This document shows, one piece after another, positions 9,301 to 19,900 of a stretch of DNA of 64,000 nt. The notes under the pieces were generated by a model. It made no database searches. It was not told the DNA's origin and saw only the letters and a program-made list of their open reading frames with translations. The position numbers were made by a program, and so were the translations under genes. This DNA is from Liolophura sinensis (lineage: Eukaryota; Mollusca; Polyplacophora; Chitonida; Chitonidae), in contig NC_088297.1 in assembly GCF_032854445.1 (NCBI RefSeq), forward strand, positions 20,409,127-20,473,126, given 5' to 3'. Numbering within the stretch: position 1 is the first letter of the stretch; each line of letters opens with the position of its first letter.

Positions 9301-11614
9301 TTAGCTCTCAGAATCACCTGAGTCACAGTTCGGGCAAACAAAACACACGTCGCCAGCAGTGCATTCCTCGTGTGCCCATTGTTCACAGCACATGCACTGC
9401 ACCCACACTTCTTTAGATCGCGAACGCGAAAATGGTTCACTACAAATAAGGCAAGGCCACTGGTCGTCTCCATCCTCGTCACTGTCTTCGCACTGAGTTC
9501 CCTGATGTTTGGTACCTCTGGGCTTTTTGATTGTTGTTGCCTTGCCCTTTCTGCGGCTTCCAGTCGACTTCCCTTTCTTGTCCTTCAAAGCTTTCATGTT
9601 CTGTTTCTCAACCAACTGATCTTTATAAGGGGACGCTGTCAGCAGTGTTGCCTCCTCTGATTTCCGCTTTCTGCTACGGGGAGCTGCCAATTTAGGCAGA
9701 GGTGACAAACTTCGAATCAGTTGAGTTATATCTGTAAGCAGTACAAACAAATCATGTTTTAATTGAATACACAGATGTATATCACTAGTATACATATAAA
9801 ACTATCCATTTTTAGCTCAGTTGAGCCTGGAGATGACAGCATTGGTATTTTAAAGAGCAGTGTTGTCAGCAAAAGTAAAAGCTCTTGAACACAAAAGCAC
9901 ATCCAAACACTTTCACATATATAAGCCACGTGCATATAAGCATTTGCAGTGGTTTGAAATTATGACTCTTGGAGACGTATGTATTTAAAGAGAGGACAGT
10001 ATAAAGTCTTGTTAGTTTTAAACGAAAGGACACCATCTCACTGAGTTGTCCTCTCTTTAAATCTTATTTAACGGTAAAAGCAATAAAACATGTTTATTAG
10101 CTTTATGTTAACTCACCTGCAGTACATTCCTGGTGAATCAAATCGTCTGAATTTGTCTGTTGAGTAGCACCTGCGATATCGGAAGATCCTGGAGATTTCA
10201 CGGTAGTTAACGGCGTTTCTCCACAAGATGATGGGATACTGGCAGAAGGTTCCCCATCGTGTGATAAGCCACGATGGCTTTCTGGATCATCTGGCCCTTC
10301 GTCCTCTTCGGATGAATCGCCAGTGGAAGGCATATTTGGTAAATCTGGTCGTACATCTGGATCTTCTGTGGCCACAATTTCATTATTGTCCGGTTCTGGT
10401 TGGTCCGTAACGGTTGCCGCTGCAAAGTCTTCGTCCGAGAAGACGTTCTCATCGAATGGCCAAATGCCACGCATGCGAAAGCCGTTTATACATTTCTCTT
10501 GGGTAGCCGACCGATGAAACGCCTGACCAAATATTCCTGCCATGTCAAAGAACGATATACGTCTCCCAGGATGCGACACCATCCAGGAATCTGCGGCAAC
10601 ATTGTAGGCACTCTTTAAAGATTTAAAGTATGTCCGATCTAAAGGTTGCATCTTATGTGTGCTGTGTGGTGGGAGAGTTAGCAGGTGAATCCCGTGTGCC
10701 CTTGCAAAAGTGACTGCAGCCAGAGTCTTGTGGCTGTGGTGTCCATCCAGTATTACTATTTGTTCGTGAGAACCTTGTGTGGCATTTGTGAAGGATGCAA
10801 AATGTTCTAGCAATTTAATGAAGAGTTCGGAATCTGTCCATCCACTGGGGTTGGCATATCCAACGGATTGTGGTGGAGCACCTGTCATCAATGTGTCATT
10901 CATTCTCTTTCTCGGAAATATGAACATTGGAGGAACATATACTCCAATAGCGTTCATAGCACAGATAACAGTGACATTTTTCCCTCTTTCACCGCTCATC
11001 TTACCAACTTGCCTTATGCCTCTTGTTGCCAAAACTTTCCCTGGTTTGTGGACGTTAGTTACTCCAGTTTCATCCATGTTCCACACCTGTCTTGGTGTGA
11101 ATTCTTTGGATTCTAGCAACTGACGATACACACCAAAAAACTGTTGAACCTTCGGTTTGTTGAAGCCAACTGCTCTGGAAATGTTAGTACCTTGTGGCAC
11201 CCTGATGCTGATATCTTTATGGCGTAACAGGAAAGCGCGAAGCCAACCCCTTCCAGCCATCTTCTTTTCATGACTGAATGGATGCTTGAGATTGCATTTT
11301 TCAGAAACATCATACGCCAAACGTCGGACGTCATTTGTGGTTAGACCATATAAGGATTTTTCCATGTGCTTTATGTGAGCATGAAGCTCATTCTCCACCT
11401 GCGTGGAAAGAATATTTCTGTATCGCCCCAGTTGTGACACACCAGGATTGGCAACTCGTCCATCTCTATGACGACGCAGAGTTCTTGGCGGAATTTTGAA
11501 CTCCTTGGCTGCGACAAGCAGCGGTATTCCTGTTTGAACTTTCTCCAGGGCTAACTTTAACTGGTCATTTCCATATCCCCCTTGATTAGTTTTACGCTTG
11601 TAAGTCCTAACCAT
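9301..11614 (-). CDS. pogo-family transposase with N-terminal HTH, DDE_1 core and C-terminal zinc finger
   Basis: Two exons: 11614-10117 and 9731-9301. The donor is GCAG/GTGAGT and the acceptor CTTACAG, phase 1, intron 385 bp, about 642 residues in all. I chose the ATG at 11614 (MVRTYKRK); a pyrimidine-rich acceptor (TTTCTTTCAG) just before it suggests a 5' untranslated exon, and CGAG/GTAAGT near 12066 could be its donor. A Psq-like helix-turn-helix occupies about residues 15-50. The DDE_1 catalytic residues are D in WNMDETG (about 181), D in VILDGHHSH (about 290) and D in QPLDRTYF (about 326). An acidic linker follows; the last 50 residues form a PHD/RING-like finger (CLIC, QCMCCEQWAHEEC, CPNC). 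It would cut and rejoin the element's ends in the nucleus. No stop or frameshift is visible. Confidence 0.88.
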
Positions 11615-11787
11615 GATGCTGAAAGAAAGGAAAATACTGTGATTATCAAGTATTATAGCCAACGCTGCACAGCCAATGCTGTAAATATGTAGTTCTAATA
11701 TTTATCTTGCAGATATTTGTTTAATTATTTTTAAGGAAAGACTTTAGATGTAAGAGTTTTAGTACATTTTAGTACTATTTAAGATGT

Positions 11788-11870
11788 AGGGGCAAAGCGC
11801 CCACTAAGAAGGGGCAACGCGCCTAGGTAGGCGCTTTACCTCCAACAATTGAAGGGCGCTTTGCCCCCAC
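11788..11870. repeat. Right subterminal motif cluster of the pogo element
   Basis: Four copies of the same motif in both orientations (GGGGCAAAGCGCCC, GGGGCAACGCGCC, GGCGCTTTACC, GGGCGCTTTGCCCC). Two more lie at 12191-12224 next to and within the right terminal repeat. The cluster lies upstream of the transposase start. Confidence 0.7.
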
Positions 11871-12235
11871 CACGTGCTTTTTGATCTTTCTTTTTATGGG
11901 ATTGACCCTGAAAGTATCACTTACTAATTTTGTGGTGATTATGTACTGTACATATCAGTTTATTGGTGTGCAATAGCATTTCATCGTTACTGTTAATAAA
12001 TTGGCAGTAGAACGCTTTATGTAACTGTCAATTTTTACATCAATCCTGGGTAAAATCAAACTTACCTCGCAGAAAACTCAACCACCGCTCGATCGGAGAT
12101 GATGCAACAGTCAGTTGACAACATAGAGGGCAGCACCTGTGTCGCATTGCTGCCGAGGATGGAGATGACGTCATATTTTGTATTTCGGCAAAAGGCGCTT
12201 TACCCCGAGTGGGCGCTTTGCCCCGCCCTACCCTA

Positions 12236-13336
12236 CTGTTCATATAAACAATGGCACGAAAGGCGTAAATGAGATACTTTTCACATCTTTTCTTGCTTTA
12301 TTGCAGGATTTTATGTATAACACAAATGTTGAGCTTTCAAACTTTCATGGATTAGACACTTTGGATGTTATACACACTTATATCTTTCCCACATACTTAT
12401 ATCTTATCCACATTTCTCACATAAATGGAAACCGTTGGCAACTTTTATACTTCCAGATAACTACATCTGCCAAGAAAATTATACGCAGATATTTTAATAG
12501 ATTGATACCCTAATATTAGTAGTGAAACTAGACATTGGGAATTTTGATTTTACTGTTGATGACCGGAACTGTGACTTGGATATTTCGCTTGCCTGGAGCT
12601 GAGAAAGCTGGATTCGAACTCGTGACCTGATTGTCCAAGGAGCTGACACTCACAGTTGGCCAGCCCTTCAACCAATGGTGTTGAGAATGGTGTCTCTTAG
12701 AATTACTGTGCAGAATAAAATGACTGAAAAGAAGACAATTTAACATCTTGAAAAGGATCTGTTCGTCCTTTAGCTGTCTTTGTTTTGTGTTTTTGGCACA
12801 TATTTTAGTACTAATACTGTCATATAGTGATAGGCTTACACAAGGTTAATCGAACAACAGTTTTAAACCACAGTTAATTTAAGTCTTCTCGTCAACATCT
12901 TACAGACTATTAGTAGTTCTCTGGCGCTCAGACAATATAAAGTTATGTTTCACTCCAAATGTTTTATCGTATTAAGGCGATATGTTTATAAAATATTTGA
13001 CCTTAAGCTTTCCCCCTGCCACCATTCGCAACTGTATACACTTGACTTTTCAGGCGTTATCTCTCGGTATATGTGATCTTCCAACAAACAATAATGAACG
13101 AGAACTTGTAATTCACGTGGTATCAGGTCAACAAAAAGCCAGACAATGTTACACTTCATAACATATTCAGGAAGCTGTCCACTATATTTCATGTACATCT
13201 TTGTATCAGAAAATGTATACGTGTACCGATCGATGTATATAAGAGTCACGAAACAGAAAGTAAGCTATGTTAAATGTATCCATAGGTCGCATTTAATAAT
13301 GGTTTTAAACATTCAATATTTTGCATAATTCACGAC
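12236..13336. other. Intergenic, one possible tRNA-like relic
   Basis: Mostly AT-rich unique sequence. At about 12560-12690, minus strand, there is a B-box-like GAGTTCGAATCC and a weak A-box-like stretch, perhaps a diverged SINE head. The minus frame ending at 12986 could be an exon but has no recognisable domain. Confidence 0.3.
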
Positions 13337-13343
13337 CCAAAGA

Positions 13344-13603
13344 CTTATTCATTTATTTGATAGGTGTTTTTGCGCCGTACTCGAGAATATTTCACTTATA
13401 CGACGGCGGCCAGCATTATGGTGGGAGGAAACCGGGCAGGGCCCTGGGGAAATCCACCACCATCCGCAGGTTGGTGGAAGACCTTCCCACGTACGACCGG
13501 TGAGGAAGCCGGTATGGGCTGAAATTGAACTCACAGCCACCGCATTGGTGAGAGGCTGCTGGATCATTACGCTGCGCTAGCGCGCTAAACAACTGAGCAT
13601 GAT
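13344..13603 (-). mobile_element. SINE-A, nearly full length
   Basis: On the plus strand it runs from TTATTCATTTATTTGATAGG through the conserved CGTACTCGAGAATATTTCAC and core to CGCGCTAAACAACTGAG, the reversed tRNA-like head. A short duplication CCAAAGA at 13337-13343 and 13604-13610 flanks it. Confidence 0.88.
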
Positions 13604-13610
13604 CCAAAGA

Positions 13611-14109
13611 TGTAAAAGTTATGACACATTTGTCTTCGCACTAATTACGTGTTTTAAAATTTTACAAAAAATGAACGTTTAAATCCCCTAAACTTTGGCT
13701 CAAAATTCGTTTGTAGAGGTATAGTGTAAACTGATACTTTGACATACATAGTAGGCCTATATCTGTTACACTGATGGTGCTATAGTTTTCTCCATACATA
13801 CGTGGAAGAAAACAGCGGAAGGTGACAGCTGGGCTTGTCTCCGCAGGGAGCTATACCCATGAAATGAGCTCATAGGCTATTGTCACGTTTGTGCCTCCAT
13901 ATTTTTATATTCATACATGTTTCCAGAAGGAAAGCTTCCATAAATGACACCAGAATTCAGCTCTCACTGGATCTGTGAGAAAAATTTAATACAGCTTATG
14001 TAATCTGTCGCCTTAATGGCCGCACGGTTTTAACTACACGTCTTGTGTGTTACGAGTCAGAGTGACACATCATGTTAATTATATGTGGAAGAGAAGGCTG
14101 GGATATTTG
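13611..14109. other. Intergenic before tRNA-Gly(TCC)
   Basis: AT-rich unique sequence; nothing supported. Confidence 0.35.
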
Positions 14110-14181
14110 GCGTCGGTGGTGTAATGGTCAGCATGGTTGCCTTCCAAGCAGTCGATCCGGGTTCGATTCCCGGCCGACGCA
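14110..14181 (+). tRNA. tRNA-Gly (anticodon TCC), copy 1
   Basis: A 72-base cloverleaf with acceptor GCGTCGG/CCGACGC, anticodon arm TTGCC-TTCCAAG-CAG with anticodon TCC, a standard B box (GGTTCGATTCC) and discriminator A. A TTTT run follows within 10 bases (ACCATACTTTTATT). It decodes GGA and, by wobble, GGG. Confidence 0.95.
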
Positions 14182-14442
14182 CCATACTTTTATTTATTGC
14201 CTTTGATTTCTTTATTCCCCAGCCCTTTCTAAATATAAGCTGTATTTTGTGTCTGTGTACAAGTACATTTATACTTACTATCTGCGAAAAAAGAGAATCC
14301 TTGTTTCTAAAAAGTACCATCCCGCAAAAGCGATTTCTTGTTTCAGTGAGTGTTAAACCATTCAACAATTTGTCTATTTTATGACGGAAAAGGTTTCAAT
14401 TGGAGGTATTTGCCTCAAGCATACGTTGTTTACAATTTTCTG

Positions 14443-14598
14443 CCGTACGTGGGAAGGTCTGTCTGTAACCTACGGATGGTTGTGGGTTTCCCCCGGGCTC
14501 TGCCCGATTTCCACCCACCATAATGCTGACCGCGGTCGTATAAGTGAAATATTCTTGAGTATGGCGTAAAACACCGGTCAAATAAATAAATAAATAAA
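14443..14598 (+). mobile_element. SINE-A, 5'-truncated, with 12-bp target duplication
   Basis: Starts in the core (CCGTACGTGGGAAGG), ends ACACCGGTCAAATAAATAAA, and is flanked by perfect copies of TACAATTTTCTG at 14431-14442 and 14599-14610. The perfect duplication suggests a fairly recent insertion. Confidence 0.92.
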
Positions 14599-14610
14599 TA
14601 CAATTTTCTG

Positions 14611-15104
14611 GGTGCAAAAAGTAAGTGTTGAAATCAAGTCTTAAAAATACTGCACCTGAGATTTTGAAAAAAAAACCCATCGGTATCATCTGTTTACGTG
14701 TTACCGTTCAAAATCTGTAATAAAGTTCCCACAATTTATAATGATACAGTCGCATTATAAGTTTTTCTAACTTTAGAATTATTTATAACACTATCAACAG
14801 TGTAATAATGCTTAAAGACAGCTTTTCAGAGGTGAACTTCTGGATCGAAGTAAAAGCCTAAAAAAGGGACACGTCTTAGGGAATGTCGATGTGAGTGTGG
14901 GCATGATTTTAATATAATGGAATATATGCTAAGCTGATATGCGTTCAAGGCTAAATTTTTTTAAAGCAATAAAAATTATGTTTTTTTTTTTAAATATTTA
15001 CACCCACTTCAACAAAGTTAGATAGAGGTCGGATTGGAGGGTGGGGCATATTGGAATCGCCCTATCTGTCCTCCTGTCTGTGTGTCTTTAGACACGATTT
15101 TGTG
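14611..15104. other. Intergenic, no feature seen
   Basis: AT-rich unique sequence with a poly-T run at 14981-14991. No gene or repeat recognised. Confidence 0.35.
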
Positions 15105-15545
15105 TGTGCATCTCCTTTCAAACTACTGCTCTGATTTTGATGAAACTTACCGTAAATCTTGCCTATCATCTGAACCTGTGCATGCTTAAGTTTAATGGCC
15201 ATTTTCATAATAACCTTCATTAAGGACTATGCGTAATTGTACTTTTTCCACGCATTCAGATTTTGTCCAACTTTTCGTTAATCGTTGAACCGATTTTCAT
15301 GAGACTTAGCAAACATATTCACTATAATCTAAACTTGAGCATGCTCAAGTTTAATTACAATCCTGTAATTATATTCATAATTACTGCCGTTCAAGTACTT
15401 GTAGTGCCACAATGGACAAAGATTTTTGTGTACAAAGATTTTGACTGTGTAACATTTGTTAAGTGTTGCACCAATTTCCCTGAAACTTTGAGTATATCTT
15501 TTATATCATCTAAACACCTACGTGCTTTATAATAAGGACTGCCTG
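15105..15545 (+). repeat. Degenerate tandem repeat of about 155-185 bp, about three units
   Basis: Three diverged units share blocks such as GATTTTGATGAAACTTA, GATTTTCATGAGACTTAGCA and CAATTTCCCTGAAACTTTGA, then a run with TATATCATCTAAAC and CATGCT(T/C)AAGTTTAAT. The units begin near 15105, 15262 and 15450. The 89-codon open frame at 15263-15532 lies inside and is not counted as a gene. Confidence 0.6.
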
Positions 15546-15727
15546 ATTACTTTTTTTTATTTTCATAAATACCCCCTTTCAAGTGCATAGCGTAATAATG
15601 TTTTTCACGCATACAGCTAAATGGGTAAGCTGAAGACACATTTCATTATCGTGAAATCAGGGGCTCTCAGGAATTTAGGCCGTAGCCTGATGTCAACGGT
15701 GATGTTATTTGTCAACAGAAATCTATT

Positions 15728-15796
15728 GGCGGTGAGGGGGGAGGGGGTGACATGGTGTGTGTGAGAGGGTGGGGAGGGGGTGGGGGTAGAGGGGCG
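15728..15796 (+). other. G-rich tract, G-quadruplex candidate
   Basis: The tract contains at least five runs of four or more G separated by short loops (GGGGAGGGGGTGGGGG is one part), preceded by GGGGGGAGGGGG. It matches the common G4 pattern on the plus strand. Confidence 0.6.
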
Positions 15797-15939
15797 CTAA
15801 ACTGATAATAACCATAATCTTCAGTTTACAAATATCCATACATCCTTTCAAGGAGATCGAATTTCCAAACTGTATGTGTTGTAGAGGACATTGCATAACG
15901 TGGTATCAGCGTGATACATATACTTATTTAATTAAAAAG

Positions 15940-16030
15940 AGTGAGTGAGTGAGTGCTTCGAGTTTAACGTCGTACTCAACAATTTGTCAGTCATATGACG
16001 ACGAAGGAATCCTTTAGGTGTATATATTTT
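15940..16030 (-). mobile_element. SINE-B 3' end
   Basis: On the plus strand it begins with the reversed tail (GAGTGAGTGAGTGAG) and reads GTTTAACGTCGTACTCAAC and CAGTCATATGACGACGAAGG, the reversed 3' end of the family at 24400-24508. Confidence 0.75.
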
Positions 16031-16256
16031 TTTAAAAAATGAAGCGTCGTGTTCTTATGGCATGCCACATGATTCTGGACAGGTTACATACACAATTGTG
16101 ATACAAAACAGAGACAAACATTTTAGTCATGGTCAAGTTTCTTGTTTACAAAAAGAAGGCCTATATTATTCGTTAAAGTTAGCCACGTGTCGAGGCACTG
16201 TCATTTTATACCACAATTGGTTTAAAGTATAATTAGCTGTAAAGATAGACCATGGA
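16031..16256. other. Intergenic before tRNA-Gly(TCC) copy 2
   Basis: AT-rich sequence; nothing recognised. Confidence 0.3.
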
Positions 16257-16328
16257 GCGTCGGTGGTGTAATGGTCAGCATGGTTGCCTTCCAAGCAGTC
16301 GATCCGGGTTCGATTCCCGGCCGACGCA
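16257..16328 (+). tRNA. tRNA-Gly (anticodon TCC), copy 2
   Basis: Identical to the gene at 14110-14181 over 72 bases, with A and B boxes and a T-rich terminator downstream (ATTTTATTTTC). Flanks differ from copy 1, so this is not part of a visible tandem repeat. Confidence 0.95.
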
Positions 16329-16834
16329 CGAAAATATTTTATTTTCTTTTTTTTCTTTTCTTAGTAATTTTTTTTTCTTTAAATAATAGAAATCTCTAAT
16401 GTTAATCAAACCATATTTCAACCTTGCCAGAATGTCCCGCACTGCACACTAAATAAGAGATTTAGATAATTCGGTTGGAAGTCGACACTGTCAGTAGATG
16501 CTCAAGGCCTTGTTAACTTCCACAACACAATCAAGCTATGAAAGAACCGAAAGCCGATGTTGTCTTGTACTCATGCAGGTCTCTCGATAATTGAACGGCA
16601 TATGCAAAATATACAGGATGTCCAAACTTTTACTGATCGATCGTGAACCGCATGTGAAAACAGGCTGCCACTGAAGTTTGACAAAGGCTAATTAAAATGA
16701 ATGCATGACCGACCGTCGATTCTTTTTTACGCTACATGTAACAAAATAATTCAAATAACTTAAAACAGAAATAAGAGAGAAGTGGTGTAAAGTAAAATGT
16801 GAAATGCATTAAATCGAAAGAAAAAAAAAATGAG

Positions 16835-16906
16835 TGCGTCGGCCGGGAATCGAACCCGGATCGACTGCTTGGAAGGCAACCATGCTGACCATTACACCAC
16901 CGACGC
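16835..16906 (-). tRNA. tRNA-Gly (anticodon TCC), copy 3
   Basis: The reverse complement is identical to copies 1 and 2 (72 bases, anticodon TCC). On the minus strand a long T run (TCATTTTTTTTTTC) follows as terminator. It is convergent with copy 2, with 506 bp between them. Confidence 0.95.
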
Positions 16907-19900
16907 AACTGTAATGAGCGAGCGAAAGTTGATGGGTGTATAAATGGAGTTTGTCTGCGTAATATTTGCGGAGCCAAAAGTTTGAAATTGATCGAATGAA
17001 ATGAACTTAACCTTTTCCTTCTCGTGAAAGATGTTTGGCTTCAGTTACCGTGCACTTTCACAGAATTCGTAATTCTCCTCTGGTCTCGAGGTTTACTTGT
17101 GCTTCATTGATATTTCCCACCTTTTTTCAGAAGTCGTGTGTTGTGTTTGTCGTCTCAAATACATTTTTAACGCATTGAAATGCTGATCATTTCTAATTAA
17201 AAGAATTAAATAATAACGCCATAAGTCCGCTGCCGTAAAAAAGCGTGCAGGTGGACATTTTTCTTCAGAACCGCAGCAAATAAGACCGGAAGTGGCAAAT
17301 TTGTAAGCATAGGTTTGTTTCCAGTGAGTGTTTTTTGATGATTTTATGAAATTTTTGTTGCAAATTAACATACAATATTTAAAAATAGGCATATGGTTTC
17401 TTTTTGCGTTGACTGATTGGTAATCGGAATCACATACGCAATTACTTTCGAACTAAAGTCACAATTAATGTTGCCCGTGAGACTATCACCAATGTGTGCT
17501 CAGTTTTCGTGACACGATACCAGGAATGTTTGCATGTAAACAAAATGTGATGTTATGAAGTAAATAAGGAAACATTTAAGGGGAGTTGTAAACCTAGGGC
17601 TGCTGGGTACACTACGTGACAGACGATGTGACGTTATTTTATAGAAGAATTTGCTTTTCAGCATGATGAGAAGTGGGTCAACGAAAAACAAGGGTAGTAC
17701 AAGAGTATAAACAGATTGGAACAAACACAGACAACGTTTCATTGTTCCTGGTTTTTAAAATGTCTCTTTTGGGGCTGACATTTGATAAATAATGCAAAAT
17801 TTGAGTGCTGCGAGTGAAATTGGAGTATGTGGCTGATAGATATGGTGGTGTGATTAAGGATGGTCAATAAGGCCTTGCATCACATATAAGGGCCCAGCCT
17901 CACACAGGTGGATAAAAACACATCAGCAGATTAATTTACTTGGCTAGAGTAGTAGAGAGGGCCAGTGTACATTTAATTTACAAACCAAGTCAGGTTCCTC
18001 CCATGTGTGCCACCACACACTAGGTAAATGTGCTTCAAATCATCCTGCAGGTCACAAAACATTAAAAACAGGCATCTCTGCTGCAACACTGTCTGCTGTT
18101 TTGGGCATAGACTTGAAGTGGACAAGGTAAATTTTCCTCTTTAAACATAAAAATAAACCACTGTAGGCATGTAGTTTTCATTGCATGTGTATATTCATTC
18201 CTCTGACAAGTTACATGTGCACTCACACAGTATGTGTGGCGTTGGAACAAAAATGATCAATTTCAAGTTTCTAGCATACATGTAAGTGTGATCTGTTGGA
18301 ATATTGCCCTTGTGAAAATGAGTCTCTGCCCCACCAGGTGTCTGTTTCTCCACCAGAACATAGTACGCTGTTCCTGTGACATCTCTAGGAGTTTTTGTTG
18401 TAGTGTCTGGCCCAGTGTGGCATCCACCTCCCTGGGCAACTGGGATTTTTTTTATGTTTCCAATGTCCTCACACACAAGTTAGAAAATGGACAGCTACAT
18501 ATGGCTTTCACATCCTAGTTTAATACCTGTTGAGCTTTCGTCTTGGTTTCCCTCTCTAGAATCCCCGTCATTGGTCCGGTACTACACCATGACACATACC
18601 CCTCCAGCCCCCCCCCCCCCCAACCTGGGAAACGTCACAGGTTTCTCATATATGTACGGACAGTTTGAATGTCCATTCCTCATGCCCACCCAGGAACACC
18701 CAGTGTGGAACCTGATTACGGATGTAATTTCTCACTGATTATTTGAGGATTTCTGTGTTGCTACAGGTTAAAAAGTGTAGCTTTTCCCCTCTTCTTGGGT
18801 CCCTTCAACATGTCTTGGGAGGGTTGCCTTGCTGATGAGCATGTACTGTGTAGCTTTATTTTTGTAAGTGGCAAATTCATATTTCTCCCCTCTACTTATC
18901 TCTTGTAGATGCCAGTGTCACACTTTGGTGTTTGTTATGTGGAAAGTACTAATTTAGTCTGAGGCAACAACACAGGTGGTGGGATTCTTTTGCACTGTGA
19001 GTTGAGGTAAGCCAGCCAACCAATGGCAGCCATGGGGGATACGGGAAAGGGGGGTAGTGTGTGTGTGTGTGTGTGTGGTGGGGGTGATCTTTTAAAGGGT
19101 TTTATCATGTGAATCACTATGTAAAAGGGATACTAGTCTTTTCTTTAGCCCTATCCATGGAAACTGTGCCTATGAGCATTTCTATACCAATTTGGATGCA
19201 TATGTTTACTTTGATGGTGATCAAAATGTACTTTTCTGGAATTTTTAAACTCCGCTTTGCTACCCACCTGTATCACTTTGAGGCAAATTTTGCACAAAGT
19301 TGCTAAAAGGTATGTCCTATATTTTGTAAGAGAATTGTCAGATAAATTAGCTGTCTTTTGATATATATTTTGACACTTTTGGCTTTTAAGTATTTTCTTA
19401 ACACTGCTGTAAACAAGAAAATCTACTTGAAAATCCATAATTTTCTAAATGTTTGTCAATGGAAAATGTAAAATACTTTGTCATTGGAATTTTTTCATTT
19501 TTCTTGCAGATATACATACCAGCTTTCCAAAACATTTGACCTGGTTGAGATATTTTGAATGGTATGTGCACTACAGAGCTTTGAACTTCGTGCTTGAGGA
19601 CGGACAAACAGACACAACGCCCTTGGCGTTGCTAGGCACCCCTCCCAGCTGTCGGCATGGAAAGGTCCAGATTTTGACGGTCAACCTATGTCAAGATTTT
19701 TACAGCTTCTTTCTCACAGGCTGGGCCAGGTATGCACCAAAGCTTATTGGCCTCGGAATGTTTGGGACTGAGCTACAGCGCTAAACGTTAATATTGTCGC
19801 TTATGGAAAACTAATGGGGGTCTGTGGCCACCTTGTTTAGAAATGGTTTGCCGTGTCGTTGACTATGGGGCTGGTGTGCGATTATGGAATGGCACATACG

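Larger units (their letters stand above)
8941..12233 (-). mobile_element. pogo-type DNA transposon, complete-looking
   Basis: The element of 3293 bp is bounded by inverted repeats: the left end starts GGGTCGAGGGGGGCAAAGCG and the right end, read inward, starts GGGTAGGGCGGGGCAAAGCG. Both continue as CCCAC. Each end abuts TA (8939-8940 and 12234-12235), the target duplication used by the Tc1/mariner/pogo superfamily. Inside is one transposase gene on the minus strand (9301-11614). Further copies of a GGGCAAAGCGCC-like motif cluster near both ends (9126-9205, 11788-11870, 12187-12225). The ends, target site and open reading frame all look whole. Confidence 0.9.

Noticed and set aside
10207-11334. 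Additional frames on both strands within 10207-11334
   Set aside because: Shadows of the transposase exon, which has catalytic motifs and splice sites.
12040-12243. Minus frame of 67 codons upstream of the transposase as a coding first exon
   Set aside because: It has a good donor (CGAG/GTAAGT) but joins the next acceptor out of frame with the transposase; more likely a 5' untranslated exon.
12986-13249. Minus-strand open frame of 87 codons with protein-like composition
   Set aside because: No domain, weak acceptor, no partner exon; could be chance.
18195-18476. Minus-strand frame of 93 codons
   Set aside because: Looks somewhat protein-like, but no splice sites, homologous motif or partner exon could be identified.
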